Assembly: GCA_022839625.1 (NCBI GenBank) | Contig: JALHJL010000004.1 | Span: 34,900-98,899 of the forward strand | Direction of reading: 5' to 3' | DNA from: Phycisphaerales bacterium | GTDB lineage: Bacteria > Planctomycetota > Phycisphaerae > UBA1845 > Fen-1342 | Length of the DNA: 64,000 nt | Part shown: positions 43,071 to 51,982 of the stretch, in pieces | How the letters are laid out: every line of letters starts with the position of its first letter | How positions within the stretch are numbered: the stretch's first letter is position 1 | The notes under the pieces: model-generated | Told to the model about the DNA's origin: nothing | What the model saw: the letters and a program-made list of their open reading frames with translations, nothing else | The model's database searches: none | Program-made: the position numbers and the translations under genes

Positions 43071-44753
43071 ATGACCGCACGCGGGAGCGTCATCTCATCC
43101 GCCAAGCTGATCGCCGTCTGCACGCTGCTTTCGCGGATCACGGGGTTGGCCCGCGACATTCTGCTGGCGCGGGCGTTCGGCCTGGGCTGGATTCAGGACG
43201 CATTTTCCTACGCCTTTCAGTTTCCCAACCTGTTCCGGCGGCTGTTTGGCGAGGGCGCCATGGCGCCCGTGTTTGTTCCGACGTTCGCCCGAACGCTGGA
43301 GACTGACGGGCGGGACGCGGCCTGGCGGCTGTTGGCACGCACGCTGGCGCTGATGACCGTGGCCCTCGTCGCGGTGGTCGTCTTGATCGCATTGCTCATC
43401 GCGGTCATCTGGACCTTCCTGCCCGTGGAGCCGGAGAAGGCCGCCGCCCGCGGGCTGCTGCTGGCACTGACCGCGATCATGCTGCCGTTCATGCTGACGA
43501 TCTGCGTGGTCGCGCTGCTTTCGAGCATCCTGAACTGCGTCGGCAGCTTCGTGCCGGCCGCGCTCGCATCGGTCGTTCTCAACATCGGGATGATCGCCGG
43601 CATCGCCTGGCTCGCTCCCGCACTGTACCCCGCGCAGCCGGGCCGCCAGGTGTATGTCGTCGCGCTCGCGGTGGTTGTCGCCGGCGTGCTGCAAATCCTG
43701 TTTCTGCTCCCGGCCCTGCGGGCCAACGGCGTCCGCCTGGGGTGGCAGTGGCAATGGCGCGAGCCGACCGTGCAGCGGATGCTGCGTCTGCTGCCGCCCG
43801 TTGCGCTCGGCCAGGGCGTGCTGGCGTTTGGCGTGTTCCTGGACGCGCAAATCTGCGCCATGTTGTCCCACGTACAGGGGACGCCGGAGACCACCAGCCT
43901 GCTCGGCGTGCAGTTCGCCTACCCGCTCCGCGAGGGTGCTCTGTCGGCCGTCACGTACGCGCAGCGGCTGTACCAGTTTCCGCTGGGAGTACTGGTCGTC
44001 TCGCTCGCGACGGCAGCGCTGCCCGCGTTCAGCCGGCTGGCTGCGCGGGCGGAGTGGCCGGCGTGGACGTCGGAAGTGCGGCAGTCGCTGCGGCTGGCGG
44101 TCTTCGAAGGGGTGCTGGCGGGCGTGATGATGATCATGTTGCCCGAGGCCCTCACCCGCCTGCTCTTCGAGCGCGGCCGCTTCACGCCCGAAGACACCGT
44201 GCGAACGGCGTACGTGGTGGCCTGCTACGGCTTCGGCCTGTGGGCGTTCTGCGCGCAACACATCGTGCTGCGGGCGTTTTACAGCATCGGCGAGGTGCGC
44301 ACCCCGCTGGTCATCAGCGCGGTCCTGCTGCCCGTGAATACCGCACTGAACCTGACGTTGATCTGGCTGCCCGGCGTCCGCGAGGCGGCGTTCGCGATCA
44401 GCTCGGCGTTGACTTCGAGCGTCGCGGTGCTCGCCGGGCTCGTGATCCTCGAACGTCGCGTCGGCGGGCGCATCTTCGACCGGGCGACGTTGCTGGCGCT
44501 GCTGCGGACGGTTGTGGCCGGCGGACTGACGGCCGCGGTGCTGGCCCTGGTCGGACCGTGGTGGTCGTCCGTCGCGGAGCGTGTGAGCGGCACGCTGCTC
44601 GCGCGCCTGTGCGAAACGGGCGGCCTGCTCGGAATCGGGACGCTCGTGTTCCTGACGCTGGCGTGGGCGCTGCGGCTGGAGGAGCTTTGGCTGTTACTGC
44701 CGCGACGCCTGCGACGTGACACGAGGAAGGACGTCGGACAAGCGCAGGGGTGA
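43071..44753 (+). CDS. murJ: Lipid II flippase MurJ
   Basis: 560 residues with about 14 membrane helices, MATE/MVF superfamily. The N-terminal block SRITGLARDILLARAFG and FPNLFRRLFGEGAMAPVFVP is the MurJ signature, with the Arg residues that line the central cavity. It flips lipid-linked peptidoglycan precursor across the inner membrane. The presence argues for a peptidoglycan wall, in line with the OmpA-like protein. ATG 43071 gives the standard N-terminus. Confidence 0.92.
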   Translation: MTARGSVISSAKLIAVCTLLSRITGLARDILLARAFGLGWIQDAFSYAFQFPNLFRRLFGEGAMAPVFVPTFARTLETDGRDAAWRLLARTLALMTVALVAVVVLIALLIAVIWTFLPVEPEKAAARGLLLALTAIMLPFMLTICVVALLSSILNCVGSFVPAALASVVLNIGMIAGIAWLAPALYPAQPGRQVYVVALAVVVAGVLQILFLLPALRANGVRLGWQWQWREPTVQRMLRLLPPVALGQGVLAFGVFLDAQICAMLSHVQGTPETTSLLGVQFAYPLREGALSAVTYAQRLYQFPLGVLVVSLATAALPAFSRLAARAEWPAWTSEVRQSLRLAVFEGVLAGVMMIMLPEALTRLLFERGRFTPEDTVRTAYVVACYGFGLWAFCAQHIVLRAFYSIGEVRTPLVISAVLLPVNTALNLTLIWLPGVREAAFAISSALTSSVAVLAGLVILERRVGGRIFDRATLLALLRTVVAGGLTAAVLALVGPWWSSVAERVSGTLLARLCETGGLLGIGTLVFLTLAWALRLEELWLLLPRRLRRDTRKDVGQAQG

Positions 44754-44838
44754 GGGGTGCTGCGGGAACCGGAAGCGGGAACTCAACCGATGCGCCCGGG
44801 AAGGCTGACCGCCGGCCCCCCGCTCGAGCGCGTGCCCT

Positions 44839-45291
44839 CTATTCGTCGTGCCTTGTCCGGTGAGCCGAGTGACGGCCCGCGCCGCCCATCGAGCAGATGC
44901 GTTGGACCTGGTCGCAGATGCGCGTGATCTGAAGCCCGAAGTTCTCCCCCACTTTGACGCACCGTCCTTGTCCGATCAGGCGATTGTTAACCAGCACGTC
45001 CAGAGGGTCGTCCACCGCCTTCTCGAACTCGATGATCGCGCCCACCGAAAGCTCGCGAACACTGGCGATGGTCATCTGCCGCGTGGCAAGCTGCACAATC
45101 ACCGGCACCTGGAGCCGCAGAATGCGCTCCAGGTTGGCGTCCGCAGAAGCCGGTAGTGCCGCGGGCGGCGCCGGCGGCGGAGGAGGAGGCGCGACATGCG
45201 CGTCGTCCGGCACTTCGGCCGCTTCGGCGGCGAGCGAGTCGGCGGCCCTCAAGAGGGCGTCGATCTCAGCCTGGTCAATCGCCATGCTCAT
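44839..45291 (-). CDS. FliN-like SpoA-domain protein with FliM-type N-terminal peptide
   Basis: 150 residues. Residues about 5-16 (DQAEIDALLRAA) resemble the N-terminal CheY-binding peptide of FliM (EIDALL). A Pro/Ala linker with a run of six Pro follows to about residue 60. Residues about 68-135 are a SpoA/FliN domain: LRLQVPVIVQLATRQM, SVGAIIEFEK, DVLVNNRLIGQGRCVKVGENFGLQI. This makes it a flagellar C-ring protein or a type III secretion ring protein. ATG 45291 has GGAG about 8 nt upstream. No other flagellar gene is in the window. Confidence 0.8.
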   Translation of the reverse strand: MSMAIDQAEIDALLRAADSLAAEAAEVPDDAHVAPPPPPPAPPAALPASADANLERILRLQVPVIVQLATRQMTIASVRELSVGAIIEFEKAVDDPLDVLVNNRLIGQGRCVKVGENFGLQITRICDQVQRICSMGGAGRHSAHRTRHDE

Positions 45292-45417
45292 TCGGGCGCG
45301 CTCCGCGACCGTGGCCCCACAGACAAACATCGGTCGGACACCCCGCCGAGGTGAGGGTGCCCGGCCGCCGGCCCGCGCGGCGTAAGCTGCCGCCCGCCCG
45401 TCGAACCGGACGCCGCA

Positions 45418-47307
45418 CTAGAACGCCGGCTGCCAGCGCGCGTGCCACATCTCAAGCATCAGCAGCGCCCAGAGCTGGTGCTCGTGGTTGGCGCGCCCGG
45501 ACACGTGACTTTCGACCCAGGCGGTAAGGACGTCCGGCCGGAAGACCTGCCGGCAGAAACTGCCCTCGGAGAGAAGGCGGCCGCGGACAAGGTCCTGTAA
45601 TTCATGCCGAAACCACTCGCCCACGGGCACGCCGAAGCCCATCTTCGGGCGTCGCAGGACCGGCGGCGGCAGGCGGTCGCGGGCCCAGTCCTTGAGGATG
45701 CGCTTGCCCCCGCGCCCCAGCCGCCAGGCCAGCGGGAGCGAGCGGGCGAATGCCACCAGCTCATGATCGAGCATGGGAGCGCGGCACTCCAGGCCGGACG
45801 CCATCGACGCCACATCGACCTTCGTAAGCAGGTCGTAGGGGAGGTAGCTCAGGAAGTCGGCCTGAATGGCGCGTTCGGCGGGCGGTCCGGCAGCCGAATC
45901 GTGGAGCTTGGAAAACCAGAGGCAGGGCTCGTCCGGGTGCAGCGCCGCGCGGAACTCGGGCCGGTAGGCGGCCGCGAGCTGCGCGGGGGAAAAGACGCAC
46001 ACCCACGCAAGGTAGCGGGCCGCGGGCGCTTCCGCGCACGCGCCGGCGAAGCGGCGCAGGCGATTGGTCAGCGTGCGCGGACGGTTGGCCGGCAGCAGCC
46101 GCGCCCCGTACGAGACGAGCCGGCGCAGCGGCGCGGGGAAGAACTCGAGCCACCCGGCCAGCCGGGCCGCACGGTAGCGATCGTAGCCCGCGAAGCACTC
46201 GTCGCCGGCGTCGCCGGTCAGCGCGACCGTCACCAGCTCGCGCGCCCAGCGGGACACGTAGTACGTGGGGATGGCCGAGGAGTCCGCGAAGGGTTCGTCA
46301 TAGTGCCAGGCCAGGGTGTCCAGAATCTCGCGCGCCTGCGGCGTGACGACGTGCTCGTGGTGCTCGGTCTGAAACTGCCTGGCGACCAGCCGGGCGTAGT
46401 GCGTCTCGTCATAGCGACGGTCCGCGAAGCCGATCGAGAACGTGCGCAGCGGCGACACGCCCAGCTCGCGCATCAGCGCCACGATGATCGACGAGTCCAT
46501 CCCGCCCGAAAGAAAAGCGCCCAGCGGGACATCGGCGATCAGACGCTTCTTCACGGCGGCGGTGAGCAGCTCGCCGAGCCGCGCCTTGGCGTCCCGGTAG
46601 CTGCCGTCAAAAGGCGGCGGATCAAGGCGCCAGTAGGCGCGTTGCCGCCCGGGCGATGGGCGCTCGGCGGCGACCGCCAGGTAGTGGCCCGGCTGGAGCT
46701 TCTGAAAGCCCTTGTAGATCGAATGCGGGGCGGGGACGTACTGGAAAATGAGGTAGCGGTGCAGCGATTGCGCGTCGACGGCACGCGGCACGCCGGGGAC
46801 CGCCAGAATCGCCTTGGCCTCGCTCGCGAAGTACAGCCAGCCGTCGTGTTTGGCCCAGGTCAGCGGCTTCTTGCCGAAGCGGTCGCGGGCCAGCAGCAGC
46901 CGTCCGCGCCGCTCGTCCCAAAGCGCAATCGCGAACATGCCGGCCAGCTCGTTGAAGCAGGCCTCGCCATGCTCTTCGTACAGATGCACGATGACTTCGG
47001 TGTCCGTGCGGGTGGCAAAGCGGTGCCCCTGGTAAAGCAGCTCGGCGCGCAGCTCCGGGAAGTTGTAGATTTCGCCGTTGAAGACAACCCAGACGCTCCG
47101 GTCCTCATTGCACAGCGGTTGGTGCCCGCCGGCGACGTCGATGATGCTCAGCCGGCGAAAGGCGAAACCGCAACGGCCCTGGGGATCGACGTACTGGCCC
47201 GCGTCGTCGGGTCCGCGATGGACGAGCTGCGCGGCCATGACGTCGAGGGCCTCGCGCGGGACACGCGCGCCGGGCGTCAGGCTCAGGATGCCGGCGATGC
47301 CACACAT
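45418..47307 (-). CDS. asnB: Asparagine synthetase, glutamine-hydrolysing
   Basis: 629 residues. N-terminal Ntn glutaminase domain starts MCGIAGI with catalytic Cys2, then RGPDDAGQ and FNGEIYN. The C-terminal synthetase domain has the ATP pyrophosphatase loop FLSGGMDSSIIVALM, TGDAGDECFAGYDRY and the YLPYDLLTKVDVASMASGLE segment. The 629-residue length and the GFGVPVGEWFR end fit the exosortase-linked/polysaccharide-associated AsnB type as well as housekeeping AsnB. Glutamine is split and ammonia channelled to make Asn from Asp, or an amide in a surface glycan. Confidence 0.9.
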   Translation of the reverse strand: MCGIAGILSLTPGARVPREALDVMAAQLVHRGPDDAGQYVDPQGRCGFAFRRLSIIDVAGGHQPLCNEDRSVWVVFNGEIYNFPELRAELLYQGHRFATRTDTEVIVHLYEEHGEACFNELAGMFAIALWDERRGRLLLARDRFGKKPLTWAKHDGWLYFASEAKAILAVPGVPRAVDAQSLHRYLIFQYVPAPHSIYKGFQKLQPGHYLAVAAERPSPGRQRAYWRLDPPPFDGSYRDAKARLGELLTAAVKKRLIADVPLGAFLSGGMDSSIIVALMRELGVSPLRTFSIGFADRRYDETHYARLVARQFQTEHHEHVVTPQAREILDTLAWHYDEPFADSSAIPTYYVSRWARELVTVALTGDAGDECFAGYDRYRAARLAGWLEFFPAPLRRLVSYGARLLPANRPRTLTNRLRRFAGACAEAPAARYLAWVCVFSPAQLAAAYRPEFRAALHPDEPCLWFSKLHDSAAGPPAERAIQADFLSYLPYDLLTKVDVASMASGLECRAPMLDHELVAFARSLPLAWRLGRGGKRILKDWARDRLPPPVLRRPKMGFGVPVGEWFRHELQDLVRGRLLSEGSFCRQVFRPDVLTAWVESHVSGRANHEHQLWALLMLEMWHARWQPAF

Positions 47308-47475
47308 GAGAAGATGAAGGATAAGGGATGAGGGACGGAAGATGAAAGATAAGAGATAAGGGATAAGCGATAAGAGATGAGGGTACCGGTGTCCGTCCCC
47401 CGTCCTCGTTTATCCCTCATCAGTTTGCCGCAGAACTCCTCGTGGACCGCTATCCCTTATCCCTTATCTCTCATC
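47308..47475. repeat. GATAAGGG repeats in inverted orientation plus MITE-end sequence
   Basis: Purine repeats (47310-47375: GATGAAGG, GATAAGGG, GATGAGGG) are followed by a pyrimidine copy (47450-47475: TATCCCTTATCCCTTATC), so the gap can form a long stem. Between them lies 47421-47449, 27 of 29 bases identical to the left end of the element at 961. The mutM stop lies at the edge of the pyrimidine copy. It should act as leader of asnB. Confidence 0.7.
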
Positions 47476-48283
47476 ATTCCTCCCCCCGCCGCTGGCACTT
47501 CGGGCAGATGTGCGTGCCGCGCTGGCCGACGCGCAGGGCGACGATCGCCGTGCGGCAGCGCCGGCAGGGCTCGCCGGTCCGGCCATAGACCATCAGTCGC
47601 CGCTGCATCCAGCCGCCGGGGTAGATCCAGTCGAGTGTCGTCCCGTGGTTGCGGATGGCCAGGCGCAGCACGCTCCGGATCGCTTGGTGCAGGCGCCGAA
47701 TCTGGGCCGGACGCAGGGTGTCCGAGCGAGTCAGGGGGTGCAGCCCGGCCCGAAAAAGAGCTTCATCCGTGTAGATGTTGCCCAGCCCGGCGATCACCGT
47801 TTGATCGAGCAAGAGCGGTTTGAGCTGCCGCCGGCGGTGCCGCAGGAGGTGCCCCAGCCGCGCCGCCGTGAAGCACCGCTCCAGCGGCTCCGGGCCGAGA
47901 TCGGCCGTGGCGCCCGCGAGGTCGCGCGTGTACGTGATCCGCCCGAACTTGCGGGCATCGCAAAAGAGCAGACGGTTGCCGTCATCCAGGCCCCAGGCAG
48001 CGCGAACGTGCCTGGGGCGGCCGTTCCCGCCGTCGAGCCACTCGAACCGCCCGCTCATGCGGAGGTGGATCAGCAGGTGGCCGCCGTCGTCAAGCTCCAG
48101 GACGATGAATTTCCCCCGGCGGCTCACCGCGTGCACCAGCCGGCCGACGATGTTCCGCCGAACATGGGCGACGCTGGGCCGGCAGCCCCTCGGCCACGCG
48201 GAGTTGAACGCGGCGATGCGTCGGCCCACGAGCCGGGGGCGGCACTGGCGAACGATCGTCTCGACTTCGGGCAGCTCGGGCAT
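47474..48283 (-). CDS. mutM: Formamidopyrimidine-DNA glycosylase
   Basis: 269 residues, the normal length. The mature N-terminus PELPEVETI has catalytic Pro and Glu. KFIVLEL near residue 58 has the conserved Lys, LDQTVIAGLGNIYTDEALF is the H2TH motif, and the C-terminal zinc finger has four Cys (CRRCR...CPKCQ). It removes oxidised purines such as 8-oxoguanine. The stop TGA is part of, or directly abuts, the GATGAG-type repeat. Confidence 0.93.
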   Translation of the reverse strand: MPELPEVETIVRQCRPRLVGRRIAAFNSAWPRGCRPSVAHVRRNIVGRLVHAVSRRGKFIVLELDDGGHLLIHLRMSGRFEWLDGGNGRPRHVRAAWGLDDGNRLLFCDARKFGRITYTRDLAGATADLGPEPLERCFTAARLGHLLRHRRRQLKPLLLDQTVIAGLGNIYTDEALFRAGLHPLTRSDTLRPAQIRRLHQAIRSVLRLAIRNHGTTLDWIYPGGWMQRRLMVYGRTGEPCRRCRTAIVALRVGQRGTHICPKCQRRGEE

Positions 48284-48414
48284 CGAGCCGCCATTCTATC
48301 CGCTGGTAGCCGCGCCTCGGAGTCCCGGGCATGCGCCACGAGCTTGACGATCTCCCGCGCGCTGGCGTATACGCTCGCGAACGCGCCCCGGCGCGGTTTC
48401 TGAGGAGCCATACT

Positions 48415-49578
48415 ATGACGAGCACGGAACGGATTCGCTGTTGCCAGGGACTTTGGCACTTGCTCGTGCCGCTTGGCGTGGTCGCGGTGCTTTTCTGCGG
48501 CTGCGAGCGCAAGCAAACGCCGACCAAGCCCTCCCAGGCGACGCCGGAAGCGGCCGCCGCGACTGCGCCGGCCAGTGCGCCCGTCCCCCCGCTTGGCCGG
48601 CGCACCGGGACGTTCATCGACCGGGCGGACCTGCTCGACCTGCGGCTGGTGAGCTACAACGTCAAGTGGAACAGCATCTTCCCGGAGGTGGACCCGGCGC
48701 GGGCCGAGAAGTTCGCGCGCGTCATCGCCGCCTTGAACCCCGACGTACTTGCCCTGCAGGAGGTAGGGGCCGCGCCGCCCCGGCGGGGCCAGGCGGCGGG
48801 CCGCAAACGGACAGCCGAGGACGTGGCCGAACTGCTCCAGCACATCGCCCCGCAGCCGGCCGGCGGAAAGTGGCACGCGTTTCAGGGGAAGGACTGCGTG
48901 ATTGCCAGCAAGTACCCGCTCAAGCTGACGGCGACGCGCACCGTGCCGGCGGGCGAACGGGAGCTCGCGATGGCCCTCGTGGATCTGCCGGACGAAGACT
49001 TCGCGATGGACCTCTACGTCCTGAACAACCATTACAAGTGCTGTGACCCGGAGACGAACGACGCGCTGCGACAGCAGCAGTCGGATGCGCTCGCGGCCTG
49101 GCTGCGCGACGCGCGGACGCCGGGCGGGAACATCGACTTGCCCGAGCGGACCGCGATCGCGATCGTCGGCGACCTCAACATCGTCGGCAGTCTTCAGCCG
49201 CTTCAGACGCTGCGGGAGGGCGACATCAGCGACGAGGAGAAGTACGGGCCGGACTGGCCGCCGGACTGGGACGACTCGCCGCTGACCGACGCGCGTCCGC
49301 TGCACAACGCGTCCGGGCCGGACGACTGGACGTGGCGGGACGACACGAGCGCGTTCGAGCCCGGCCGGCTGGATTTCGTGCTCTACGCGGACAGCATCCT
49401 GGAAGCCGTGCAGAGCTTCGTGCTGAACACGGTCGTAATGTCCGACGAAGACCTGGAAGCGGCCGGACTTCGCAAGTTCGACGTCGCGCAGGACGACGTC
49501 GGCAAGCAATACGACCATTTGCCGCTCGTGGTCGATTTCCGCGTAACGCTCGATGCGATGACGGAGCCGGTCGAGTAA
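48415..49578 (+). CDS. Endonuclease/exonuclease/phosphatase-fold lipoprotein
   Basis: 387 residues. The signal peptide LLVPLGVVAVLFCGC ends in a lipobox-like FCGC. After a Pro/Ala linker, the EEP fold starts LRLVSYNVKW (Asn), then LALQEVG (Glu), LNNHYKC (His), IVGDLNIVG (Asp/Asn) and DHLPLVVDF (Asp-His). All catalytic residues are present. As an exported enzyme it could be a nuclease, a phosphodiesterase or a sphingomyelinase-like enzyme; the substrate is unknown. GAGGAG is 8 nt before ATG 48415. Confidence 0.8.
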   Translation: MTSTERIRCCQGLWHLLVPLGVVAVLFCGCERKQTPTKPSQATPEAAAATAPASAPVPPLGRRTGTFIDRADLLDLRLVSYNVKWNSIFPEVDPARAEKFARVIAALNPDVLALQEVGAAPPRRGQAAGRKRTAEDVAELLQHIAPQPAGGKWHAFQGKDCVIASKYPLKLTATRTVPAGERELAMALVDLPDEDFAMDLYVLNNHYKCCDPETNDALRQQQSDALAAWLRDARTPGGNIDLPERTAIAIVGDLNIVGSLQPLQTLREGDISDEEKYGPDWPPDWDDSPLTDARPLHNASGPDDWTWRDDTSAFEPGRLDFVLYADSILEAVQSFVLNTVVMSDEDLEAAGLRKFDVAQDDVGKQYDHLPLVVDFRVTLDAMTEPVE

Positions 49579-49582
49579 CACC

Positions 49583-49721
49583 AGATTTTGGATTTTAGAT
49601 TTTGGATTTTGGATTGCCGCGCACCTCCGTGAAGCACAGCGCGCGGCGTGGCGGGTGGCATCAGAGCGCTGCCGGACCATGCACCGCGATTGAGGTCCAA
49701 TCCAAAACCCAAAATCCAAAA
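49583..49721. repeat. ATTTTGGATTTT repeats, inverted across a convergent gap
   Basis: GATTTTGGATTTTAG-type units (49583-49616) and the inverted CCAATCCAAAACCC-type copy (49694-49721) lie at the ends of two convergent genes. They can pair over about 30 bases. The second copy starts in the TGA of the 49722 gene. The T-rich and A-rich tracts could serve as transcription stops for both strands. Confidence 0.65.
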
Positions 49722-51821
49722 TCACTTGGGCCGCGGCCAGAAAACGAGGTCGCTGGTCTCCCCCTTCCGATCGTGCACGCCGCCGTCATCCGCCCCGTTT
49801 CCGCCGACCGAATAGAGTACGAAGTCTTCGCCCGTGCGCCGGTAGGCGAAGGGCGATGCGCTGAACGGGTCCACCACGAAGTCGAGGTCCCCCAGCGCAT
49901 CCAGCGACGCGGGGTATTCCCCGTGCGCCTGCCGGTAGGCATTCAGGTGCGTGACCAGCAGCGCGGCGTTGCGCGTCGCGTCGCCGCGCGTCTGCAGGAA
50001 GACGTAGCGCGTCAGCGACGGCGTCAGGCGTTGCAGGAACGGATGAGAGCTCTGGTCGCCCGCCATCGCATCCTCGATCTGCGCGAGGCGTCCGGACGCC
50101 TGCGGATACGGTTGGGCCACGGCCGCGGTCAGAGCATCGTAGTAGGCATCGCCGATGGCGACCGTCTGCTCGTAGCCGATCTCGGCAACGCGCGCCAGGT
50201 CCTGGGCCAGTCGGCCGGGGTCGCTCTCCGTTCCCTCAACCTGCGACAAGAACTCACCTGCCCGCTCGGTGTTCAGTACGCACGTACCGGTTTGCGGATC
50301 GTAGTCCCACAGGCGCTGCGCGGCGTCCATGTAGAACGCCCGCTCCCCCTGGAGCATTTCCGCCGCGGCGCGCGTCGGTTGATAGGCGGCCACCGCATCG
50401 TGGCTCAGCGCTGCGTAGTCCAGTTCGTCGCCCAGCGGTTCAGCCTGAAGGTCCATCAGCGCCTCCGCGGCCAGGACCTGTATCGTCGTGCCAACGAGGT
50501 TCTCGACGAGCGTGAGCCCCTGGCCGGTATGTGCGCCGGCGGCCAGCGCATCAAGATAGCGCTCGGCGGCCTCGTTCATCCGGCCCGCCGCGGCCAGTTG
50601 CCGCCCCGCAATGACCGCCGCGCGGGCAAGAGTGCGCATCGGGCCCAGGTCTGGCAGCAGCACGCCGATGAGTGTGCCGTCCGGGCTGCACAGCTCCGGT
50701 CGCTTCGCCGGGTACTGGGCCGCCTTGCGAAAGGTGGTCAACGCCTCGGCGTTCGCTGCGAGCCAGGCTGCCAGTTCCGGCGACGCCAGCGCGCCCGGGT
50801 CGCCGCTCGTCGCGGCCGCCAGCAGCTCCGTGTCGCGGTCCCACGGAATGAGTCTGGCGATGGCCGCATCGTAGACCGGGCTCGCGTCGGGTCCGTCACC
50901 CCGTCCGACCTCGTTGAGCCAGGCGACGTAATCGACCTTCTCTGCCGGGTCGGGCGGCGGCATCGCGAGTTCCACTTCCTCGGGCATTGAATCAGAGTCC
51001 GGCGCGGCTGCGGCGGGCGGCTCGCCAGCGGAGCCTTCCAAGCCGGGCGCCGCTGGGACTGGCTCTTCCGCCGGAGACGTCGTCGTTTCACCGTCGATGT
51101 TCGACAACTGCGCGGCAATCTCGGCCGCCCGTTCCTGCTCCTCGGGCGTCAACTCGGCCAAGCCGGCGAGCGGCTCAGCGGCCGATGAGTCGCCGTCGGT
51201 CTCGTCGTGGCCGAAGAGCACGGCCGCGATGTCCGCGGGGACGACGAGCACGGTGTCGATATCGGAACTGGTCGCCGCGGGCACGAGGCGCAGCGTACGG
51301 AGGTCGATGCGCAGCTCGCGGCCCCAACTGAGCTGGATAACGAAGTGTTGGGCGGGGTCGTCGAACGCCAGGCGCGCGTTGTCGAGCCAGCGGGCCTCGC
51401 GGCGCGTGGCCTTCACATGCGGCCAATCGCCCGCTTCCAGCAGGTCCGTCAGCAGGAAGTGCCTGAGCAGTTCGCCCTGTGCGCCGTAGATGACCAATGG
51501 GTTCCGCGCGCCGCCCCGGCGGTGCTCGTCCAGGGTCACCACGAAGCGCCCGTCGTCGCGAACCAGGGCGTGCAGCGGCGCCGTGTCGTTGACGATCGCG
51601 CGCTGCCAGACGCGCCGCTCGGCGCCGCCCCGCTCCCCGCGTTCGTACAGCGTCGCCTCGCAGCCCTGGGCCACGCGACCGGGCCGGCCCGGATTGACGC
51701 GCAGCAGAAAGCGGCCGTTTTCGGACCGCGCCTCCCGCACCGGCCGCTGTGCCGCGGCCGTGGCCGCGCCGAGCGCCAGTATGACGGCCGCGCCCAGGAT
51801 CCGCATTTCGATGCGCTGCAT
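49722..51821 (-). CDS. Large exported protein of unknown function
   Basis: 699 residues. A signal peptide (ILGAAVILALGAATAAAQ, cleaved near residue 23) is followed by a beta-rich domain (SENGRFLLRVNPGRPG, LVIYGAQGELLRHFLL), an acidic Pro/Glu/Ala linker (about 235-315) and a helical C-terminal region. The last about 75 residues (LNAYRQAHGEYPASLDALGD, then DPFSASPFAYRRTGEDFVLY) match the pilin/pseudopilin-like C-terminal pattern frequently seen in planctomycete proteins. No catalytic motif. GAGGA precedes ATG 51821. The stop begins a repeat. Confidence 0.7.
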   Translation of the reverse strand: MQRIEMRILGAAVILALGAATAAAQRPVREARSENGRFLLRVNPGRPGRVAQGCEATLYERGERGGAERRVWQRAIVNDTAPLHALVRDDGRFVVTLDEHRRGGARNPLVIYGAQGELLRHFLLTDLLEAGDWPHVKATRREARWLDNARLAFDDPAQHFVIQLSWGRELRIDLRTLRLVPAATSSDIDTVLVVPADIAAVLFGHDETDGDSSAAEPLAGLAELTPEEQERAAEIAAQLSNIDGETTTSPAEEPVPAAPGLEGSAGEPPAAAAPDSDSMPEEVELAMPPPDPAEKVDYVAWLNEVGRGDGPDASPVYDAAIARLIPWDRDTELLAAATSGDPGALASPELAAWLAANAEALTTFRKAAQYPAKRPELCSPDGTLIGVLLPDLGPMRTLARAAVIAGRQLAAAGRMNEAAERYLDALAAGAHTGQGLTLVENLVGTTIQVLAAEALMDLQAEPLGDELDYAALSHDAVAAYQPTRAAAEMLQGERAFYMDAAQRLWDYDPQTGTCVLNTERAGEFLSQVEGTESDPGRLAQDLARVAEIGYEQTVAIGDAYYDALTAAVAQPYPQASGRLAQIEDAMAGDQSSHPFLQRLTPSLTRYVFLQTRGDATRNAALLVTHLNAYRQAHGEYPASLDALGDLDFVVDPFSASPFAYRRTGEDFVLYSVGGNGADDGGVHDRKGETSDLVFWPRPK

Positions 51822-51982
51822 CGTCGTGTCCTCATGCTTCCACACATCAGTCCTCCATTGGAATATGATAACGGGCCGGTCAACAAGCGCGGCTCGCGCC
51901 GGGCGCGGCTGGCAAGTCGCGGCTCGAACGAGTATGCTACCGGTGCAGGAAAATCGCAGCGGGTTGGCAGAGGAGACGACCG

